From Paludibacteraceae bacterium (GTDB taxonomy: Bacteria > Bacteroidota > Bacteroidia > Bacteroidales > Paludibacteraceae), in NCBI GenBank assembly GCA_024399955.1, contig JAKSNH010000002.1, positions 203,682-267,681 on the forward strand: 64,000 bases of DNA, written 5' to 3'. The position numbers were made by a program, and so were the translations under genes. The notes under the pieces were generated by a model, which did no database searches, was not told the origin of the DNA, and was given only the letters and a program-made list of their open reading frames with translations. Below, piece after piece: positions 59,654 to 64,000 of the stretch (its first letter is position 1; every line of letters starts with the position of its first letter).

Positions 59654-60379
59654 ATGGCTAATAGATATAGAAAAATAATAGCAGAACGCATAAATCGGAT
59701 GCGAACAGGGTACATATTCACATCGTCGGATTTTTATGACATTGTGGACGATCCTGTTCAGGTAAGTCGCATCTTGCGTCAATTGGTTCAAGAAGGAAAA
59801 ATCCGAAAGGTAAGTAAAGGGCGGTTTGATCGACCTAAACAAACCATGTTTGGGGCATTGGCTCCGTCCGAAGATTGGATGTTACAAGAGTTTCTGATGA
59901 ACGGTAAAACCATAATCGGATATATCTCCGGTACACAGGCTTTTGCTTTATTGGGGCTGACTACTCAAATATCTGGTAACTATACCATAGGTAGTAACAG
60001 ATATCGTCGCAGCGTGCGTAGAGGAATGGTTAGCATTCGGTTTGTTCTACAACCTAACACGCTCACACGAGAAAATATACCCTTACTGCAAATATTAGAT
60101 GCTATCCGTTTTATTCGCGAAATACCGGCTTGTACACCGGCAGAAGCATGTACTATCTTAAGGCAGCAGATACAGAACAAAGATAGTGCATCACTCCGAC
60201 AATTAGCCACATTAGCACTAAAATACACACCCTATGTTCGGGCTATAGTTGGTGCCATGTTAGACGAGACGGATACTGACACCACATCTCTTTACCGCTC
60301 GCTCAATATCGCTAGCACCTATCGCATTGGTCTCACACCTGATGTTTTGCCGAACTGCAAGAAATGGAGGATAGTATGA
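59654..60379 (+). CDS. AbiEi-type antitoxin / DUF6088 protein
   Basis: 241 residues. The N-terminal winged-helix (YIFTSSDFYDIVDDPVQVSR, ILRQLVQEGKIRKVSKGRF) matches AbiEi-like antitoxin DNA-binding domains, which repress their own operon; the C-terminal part matches DUF6088 proteins. Its stop overlaps the ATG of an AbiEii-type toxin remnant (ATGA), the standard gene order of these pairs. Confidence 0.82.
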   Translation: MANRYRKIIAERINRMRTGYIFTSSDFYDIVDDPVQVSRILRQLVQEGKIRKVSKGRFDRPKQTMFGALAPSEDWMLQEFLMNGKTIIGYISGTQAFALLGLTTQISGNYTIGSNRYRRSVRRGMVSIRFVLQPNTLTRENIPLLQILDAIRFIREIPACTPAEACTILRQQIQNKDSASLRQLATLALKYTPYVRAIVGAMLDETDTDTTSLYRSLNIASTYRIGLTPDVLPNCKKWRIV

Positions 60380-60640
60380 ACCTACATGAACATAAAAACG
60401 AATTTGAATCGGCCATCAATATGACCGCTCAAACATTGAACATCAAGCGGCATTTCGTAGAGAAAGACTATTGGATTTGCCGCAGTCTGCAACTGACTTA
60501 TCTGTAACTTGCACGATACATGGCACGCTATAGAACCCACTTATTTGCGCGAACTGCCCGATTTGGCATATCGGACCATCCCCTCTTCGGATGATATACT
60601 TTCAAGTATTGCTGAACTGCTTATGCTTATTAAACTTTAA
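60376..60640 (+). pseudogene. AbiEii-type nucleotidyltransferase toxin, internally deleted
   Basis: The 5' end is typical (MNLHEHKNEFESAINMTAQT, ending VEKDYWICRSLQLTYL) and stops after 43 codons. A second piece in another frame has the C-terminus (WHAIEPTYLRELPDLAYRTI, PSSDDILSSIAELLMLIKL). The middle, including the nucleotidyltransferase motif, is missing. The toxin is therefore dead while the antitoxin is intact. Confidence 0.75.
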
Positions 60641-60669
60641 CATTGTCCGTTTGTTCTGCCGTGGTCACA

Positions 60670-60772
60670 TACGGCGATGGTATCGCCGGAAATGGATGGG
60701 ACGGAGGGGACGATTAGCGTTTAGCGTTTAGCGTGGAGCGTAATGGAGCAACAAGCAGCCGACGGGACGGAA
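60670..60772. repeat. Mosaic repeat block B
   Basis: One GGCGATGGTATCGCC module and one TTAGCGTTTAGCGTGGAGCG module ending AGCAGCCGACGGGACGGAA, near-identical to block A 2.3 kb upstream. Confidence 0.85.
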
Positions 60773-60774
60773 GG

Positions 60775-60798
60775 GGTGGCCTGCGGGTCACCTTTTTT
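60775..60798 (+). terminator. Intrinsic terminator
   Basis: The stem GGTGGCC / GGTCACC (one wobble) is followed by TTTTTT. The next 250 bases hold an A-rich stretch and the palindrome GCACGCGCGTGC (60903-60914) but no gene. Confidence 0.7.
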
Positions 60799-60993
60799 GT
60801 GTGAAGAGGGAGAAATTTGTATATTTTAAAAACAAGAGAAAGTACAAATAAAAAACAAGGGATGCAAAAATAACAAATAAGACGCTACGAGAAAAATAAT
60901 AAGCACGCGCGTGCCGGATATGTCAAAATGATGTTGTATAAAGTGTACAATTTTTCCAAAAAAATGGGAAAAATACATTTTTTCACGAAAATA

Positions 60994-61025
60994 TTTGTGT
61001 ATATGAAAAAAATGTATTACCTTTG
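60994..61025 (+). promoter_or_regulatory. Promoter of the 61053 gene pair
   Basis: TTTG 60994-60997, 20 bases, TACCTTTG 61018-61025, followed by the ATG at 61053. Confidence 0.85.
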
Positions 61026-61052
61026 CAGCCGAAACAGAAATAAATATAAATT

Positions 61053-61448
61053 ATGATTGGACAAATTTTTAACGCGCAAGAACTTACGCAGAAACTAAAA
61101 GCCACTATCCAACGTACTGGCAAACTAGGATTTACGGCAGAAACAATCGACACCTTAAAATTAAAGGGTGCGCCCGCGTACGTGCGTATAGCACCTGACA
61201 CCGAGGACAAGAACCTGTATTATATGGCTGTCGTTAGAGAAGAAGTGTCTGACGGATTCAAAGTGTGCCACAGTGGGGACTATGTCTTTCTACAAACCAA
61301 ACAACTATTTGACAAGATCAACTTAGACTATGCCAAATGGAATATCATGTTTGATTTGGCACGCTTTGAAGAAGGAGATACATTCTTAGGCGGAGAATGC
61401 TATACAATGGCTTTACGTAAAAAGGAACGATTGAGCGAAGATAAGTAA
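61053..61448 (+). CDS. Hypothetical protein of a mobile-element pair
   Basis: 131 residues. Not recognised. Its beta-rich C-terminus and the phrase IAPDTEDKNLYYMAVVREE suggest a small alpha/beta protein. It is followed two bases later by another small protein and precedes a VapE-like gene, an arrangement typical of phage-like or satellite elements (inference). Confidence 0.65.
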   Translation: MIGQIFNAQELTQKLKATIQRTGKLGFTAETIDTLKLKGAPAYVRIAPDTEDKNLYYMAVVREEVSDGFKVCHSGDYVFLQTKQLFDKINLDYAKWNIMFDLARFEEGDTFLGGECYTMALRKKERLSEDK

Positions 61449-61450
61449 AA

Positions 61451-61837
61451 ATGGCAGATTATATGCAGCAAAATATAACTATTCCACAAGCATCACCGGC
61501 AATGGCGATGATGCAAGGAGCTGCGTATGCCTATCAATTAGAACAAGAAAACAAGAGATTAAGAGAGCAACTATATGCCTCCGAAAATCCTCCAGATCGT
61601 CCACAAAAGAAGGTGGTGATTACGGCCATGTTGTGTTTGTTAAACAAGAATGGGGTTTCACTTGCCAATACAGATAGGTCTAAGATTGCCCGATTATTAG
61701 AATTTTTAACCGGTTTTTCAAGCAAAGGCATACTGAAAATTTTAGAGGAAGACAAAGATTTTGCAGAGTGCCATCAGCAAGATTTAGCAACAATCAATAG
61801 ACTATTAGGCGATGTTAATATGCCTCGCTTAGAGTAG
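61451..61837 (+). CDS. Hypothetical small helical protein, second of the pair
   Basis: 128 residues. A short coiled coil (QLEQENKRLREQL) precedes a helical domain (VITAMLCLLNKNGVSLANTD, RSKIARLLEFLTGFSSKGIL). Not recognised. The spacing of two bases and the shared promoter point to an operon with the preceding gene. Confidence 0.65.
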   Translation: MADYMQQNITIPQASPAMAMMQGAAYAYQLEQENKRLREQLYASENPPDRPQKKVVITAMLCLLNKNGVSLANTDRSKIARLLEFLTGFSSKGILKILEEDKDFAECHQQDLATINRLLGDVNMPRLE

Positions 61838-61868
61838 CAAACTACAAAAAAGATATTTTTTTTGAAAT

Positions 61869-61906
61869 TCACCCCTAGGGCCTATCCCCGGGGGTGAGTC
61901 TTTTTT
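61869..61906 (+). terminator. Intrinsic terminator
   Basis: TCACCCC (61869-61875) pairs with GGGGTGA (61891-61897), followed by GTCTTTTTT. Confidence 0.7.
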
Positions 61907-61911
61907 ATTAG

Positions 61912-61959
61912 TAATTTTGCACCGCAATCGGTAAAAAACCGATGTGGTGCTTTGTTTTT
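61912..61959 (+). promoter_or_regulatory. -7 box and leader hairpin before the VapE gene
   Basis: TAATTTTG at 61912-61919 is a -7 box without a clear -33. A hairpin (GCACC..ATCGGT / ACCGAT..GGTGC, 61919-61950) and a T-rich run follow, resembling an attenuator across the first ATG at 61942. Confidence 0.4.
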
Positions 61960-63294
61960 ATTACGAGGACGCAGGGCGTAGGCAAGGCACAGATAAAGGA
62001 TACGGTCAGCGCCATTGAAACAATGAATAAGATTGAAACCGTGCGAACGTACCTATTGGACAACTACGCCAACCGATTGCGGTATGATGTGGTGTCCGAT
62101 AAACTGGAACTATGTACCTCCGCGACCGATCCCACCGATGTCTCGGCGCATTGGCGCGAATTAACCAAGCGTGACATCAATTCTATCGTCTGCGCTTGCT
62201 GCGCTGAGTCCGGCAAGAATATCACCGACCGAGAAGTGCGATGCGTGCTGCAATCGGACTTTGTCCCGCAGGAGCATCCCCCACGCGCGTACCTTGATAA
62301 TCTACCTGCGTACGTGCCTGTGGAAGGACAAACGCCGCTGGATTACCTCGCCTCACAAGTGACCGTCCAAGGAGACGAACAGGAACAGCAACGCTGGCGT
62401 GATACCTTTATCCGATGGTTCGTCGCTATGGTCGCTTGCTGGCGAAGTGATGACATCGTTAATCAGCATGTTTTGGTACTAATCGGACCGCAAGGAATCT
62501 TCAAAACAACGTGGCTCGAAAGACTCATCCCGCCTTGCCTGAGAACCTATAGCACCAAGATGGCTAATATCCGTGACCTCAATAAAGACGAACGATTACG
62601 CGTGGCAGAAAGCGTGCTCATCAATATGGATGAGATAGATAGCATGTCCGACCGGGAACTCAACCAAATGAAGTCTCTCATCACAACAGCGGACGTTAAC
62701 GAACGCGCGGCTTATGGCTACACCAAAGAACGAAAAGTACGACTGGCTTCCTTCTGCGCCTCCGGCAATAAGGATCAGTTCCTCACCGACACAACCGGCA
62801 ATAGACGCTGGTTACCCTTTCGCGTGCAGTCCATCCAAAACCCCTACGATAACCCGCTACAACCTTGGGATATGTATTACGCACAAGCCATCTACATGAT
62901 TGATCATGGCTACGCCTATTGGTTTGACCAAGAACGCATTCAGTCGCTCGCTGAACATGTGGAAAGTTTCCATAAGGAAACAAGCGAGGAACAACTGCTG
63001 CCTATCTTCTATTCGCCAGCCACCAAAGACACTCCCGATGCCGTCTTCCGCACCGCTGCCGAAATAAGTGCCAAACTGTCCTACGAAGGAAACATCCGTC
63101 AGCCTATGTCGCTGACAGCACTTGGAAAACTGCTGACAGCAAGCGGGTTTGTACCTAAGCGTTTTGGACATGCCGGTACAAGGGGGTATATAGTGACGGA
63201 ACTCAGTAATAATCAGGTAGTTGCGCACGAACGAGTGTCGCAGATTGAGCATGACTCAGAAGAAATTGCTGACAGTGCTGACAGTATTTTCTAA
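61942..63294 (+). CDS. VapE/VirE-type superfamily 3 helicase-primase protein
   Basis: 450 residues from ATG 61942. ATG 62023 (MNKIETVRTYLLDNY, 423 residues) is a likely alternative because the first ATG lies in a hairpin. Walker A VLIGPQGIFKTTWLE near residue 180, Walker B LINMDEIDSMSD, then ASGNKDQFLTDTTGNRRWLP, the sensor region of VapE-domain ATPases. These act in replication of phages, satellites and integrated elements. The N-terminal primase-type domain of longer relatives is absent. Its 3' end carries one arm of a perfect 20-bp inverted repeat. Confidence 0.85.
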   Translation: MWCFVFITRTQGVGKAQIKDTVSAIETMNKIETVRTYLLDNYANRLRYDVVSDKLELCTSATDPTDVSAHWRELTKRDINSIVCACCAESGKNITDREVRCVLQSDFVPQEHPPRAYLDNLPAYVPVEGQTPLDYLASQVTVQGDEQEQQRWRDTFIRWFVAMVACWRSDDIVNQHVLVLIGPQGIFKTTWLERLIPPCLRTYSTKMANIRDLNKDERLRVAESVLINMDEIDSMSDRELNQMKSLITTADVNERAAYGYTKERKVRLASFCASGNKDQFLTDTTGNRRWLPFRVQSIQNPYDNPLQPWDMYYAQAIYMIDHGYAYWFDQERIQSLAEHVESFHKETSEEQLLPIFYSPATKDTPDAVFRTAAEISAKLSYEGNIRQPMSLTALGKLLTASGFVPKRFGHAGTRGYIVTELSNNQVVAHERVSQIEHDSEEIADSADSIF

Positions 63295-63376
63295 TATATG
63301 TATAATCCCCGCATAGGAAGAAAAAATAAAATATTATATAGAAAAAATGACATTTCCTGTCAGCACTGTCAGCAAT
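63265..63376. repeat. Perfect 20-bp inverted repeat across the VapE stop codon
   Basis: ATTGCTGACAGTGCTGACAG at 63265-63284 is exactly complementary to 63357-63376, with a 72-base AT-rich spacer. Each arm itself holds two TGACAG-type copies. Confidence 0.85.
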
Positions 63377-63474
63377 GTCACTCTCACTCGCCCACTCATC
63401 CACTCATCCACTATATAAATCTGTTATCAATTTAGTTAACACAATTATTCATTATTCACTATTCATTATTCATT

Positions 63475-63672
63475 ATGATTGCAAATCTTCAATATCCCTT
63501 CAAAGCCATCCGAGGCGCATTGGCGCTCGGCAGCGGCTATTACGCTCGCATGTACAGAGGCAAGTGTATCATTCAAAGGCGACCAACCAAGCAGAGTGCG
63601 CGTCAGCATGAGATGCGTGTTGCCTTTGGTGCGAAATACGCAGGCAGACGGCGGGGGGTAGGTGGGGTTTAG
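63475..63672 (+). CDS. Small basic protein, possible phage-type element protein
   Basis: 65 residues. Sequence MIANLQYPFKAIRGALALGS then YYARMYRGKCIIQRRPTKQS. The pattern 'start, G..G..Y.R...K...R.P.T' resembles short proteins of Bacteroidetes prophage-like regions and the gene that begins at 63924. It may be truncated. Upstream are ATTCATT-type repeats (63446-63476). Confidence 0.45.
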   Translation: MIANLQYPFKAIRGALALGSGYYARMYRGKCIIQRRPTKQSARQHEMRVAFGAKYAGRRRGVGGV

Positions 63673-63712
63673 TAGGTCTTTAGATGCTACGGAGATGCTA
63701 CGGAACTTTAGA

Positions 63713-63790
63713 CGCGCGTCGTCGGAGCAACAACTTCGCAAGGGTTGATTGCCACGAAGTTTAATCAACAGGCGAGTTGTGCTCCTCCTC
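63713..63790. repeat. Dispersed repeat copy B
   Basis: Matches the DNA coding the ketosynthase linker at 36603-36680 in reverse complement at about 87 percent by eye, with changes concentrated in the loop of the GTTGATT/AATCAAC hairpin. The segment to 63890 ends in AATCTGCGGGAGA, shared with about 43540. Confidence 0.65.
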
Positions 63791-63923
63791 TCCTCATCGG
63801 TGTTACCACCTCTTCGGGGGCTGCGAGCAGCCGAAGGATTAAAACGCAGAATTTTGACGGTGGCTTTGCCACAAGAATCTGCGGGAGACAAAAATAATTA
63901 TTAACCAATTAAATTTTACAACA

Positions 63924-64000
63924 ATGAAAGTCATTTTTTCTGACATGATTCAATCTATGTCCGGCACCATCAATGGTGTCACGTATGTAACTCGTAATGG
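63924..64000 (+). CDS. Start of a gene cut by the window end
   Basis: 25 codons are visible: MKVIFSDMIQSMSGTINGVT, then YVTRN. The start (I.SMSGTINGVTYV.RNG) resembles short Bacteroidetes element-encoded proteins of unknown function. Confidence 0.5.
   Translation, partial: MKVIFSDMIQSMSGTINGVTYVTRN

Overview
The window looks like chromosomal DNA from a member of the Bacteroidales (Bacteroidetes), probably a gut or rumen type. The evidence is the promoter grammar (TTTG, exactly 20 bases, then TAnnTTTG, seen at about a dozen sites on both strands), secreted proteins with type IX-like C-terminal domains, DUF349, RhuM, DUF1016 and DUF2075 genes, an Mpi-like serine recombinase and an aryl-polyene type cluster. 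No genus can be assigned from this sequence alone.

Layout. 1-9.4 kb: exported proteins, including a 1779-residue surface protein with ten repeats and an outer-membrane barrel protein. 9.4-25.5 kb: mostly core genes, namely a three-domain aminopeptidase P, argS, nadC, the serine recombinase, a ClpB without its N-terminal domain behind a sigma-54-like promoter, a SpoIID-like protein, a glycosyltransferase, a BadF-type kinase with murB and murA (MurA has Asp in place of the fosfomycin-target Cys), and a DUF349-ftsE-phosphoesterase operon. 25.5-42.0 kb: one long minus-strand cluster of 17 genes behind a single clear promoter. It has three ketosynthases, a ketosynthase-like half protein, two acyl carrier proteins, two hot-dog dehydratase-like proteins, a ketoreductase, an acyl/aryl-CoA-type ligase, a methyltransferase, acyltransferases, a LolA-like carrier, an FAD desaturase-like enzyme and an MMPL/RND exporter. 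This matches the aryl polyene/flexirubin family of pigment lipids.

42.0-45.2 kb: a tRNA-editing enzyme, a broken YoeB toxin with an intact antitoxin, and a DUF4143 ATPase. 45.5-45.8 kb: a candidate structured RNA with its own promoter and terminator. 46.05-50.5 kb: the most interesting system. Two Cys-rich peptides with canonical twin-arginine signals and CxxxC repeats are followed by a radical SAM/SPASM maturase, a SPASM-like partner without the radical SAM cluster motif, a small accessory protein, and a dedicated TatA and TatC. The likely logic is that the peptide is modified or folded in the cytoplasm by the maturases and then exported folded through its own Tat pore.

50.6-64 kb: an accessory region with a frameshifted PrsW protease, unknown membrane and exported proteins, two RhuM paralogues, truncated defence-type genes (DUF1016, AbiEii), a DUF2075 nuclease-helicase, tRNA-Ala(CGC), mosaic repeats and a VapE-type helicase. 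Several of these genes are decayed while their partners remain intact, as expected for an old mobile or defence island.
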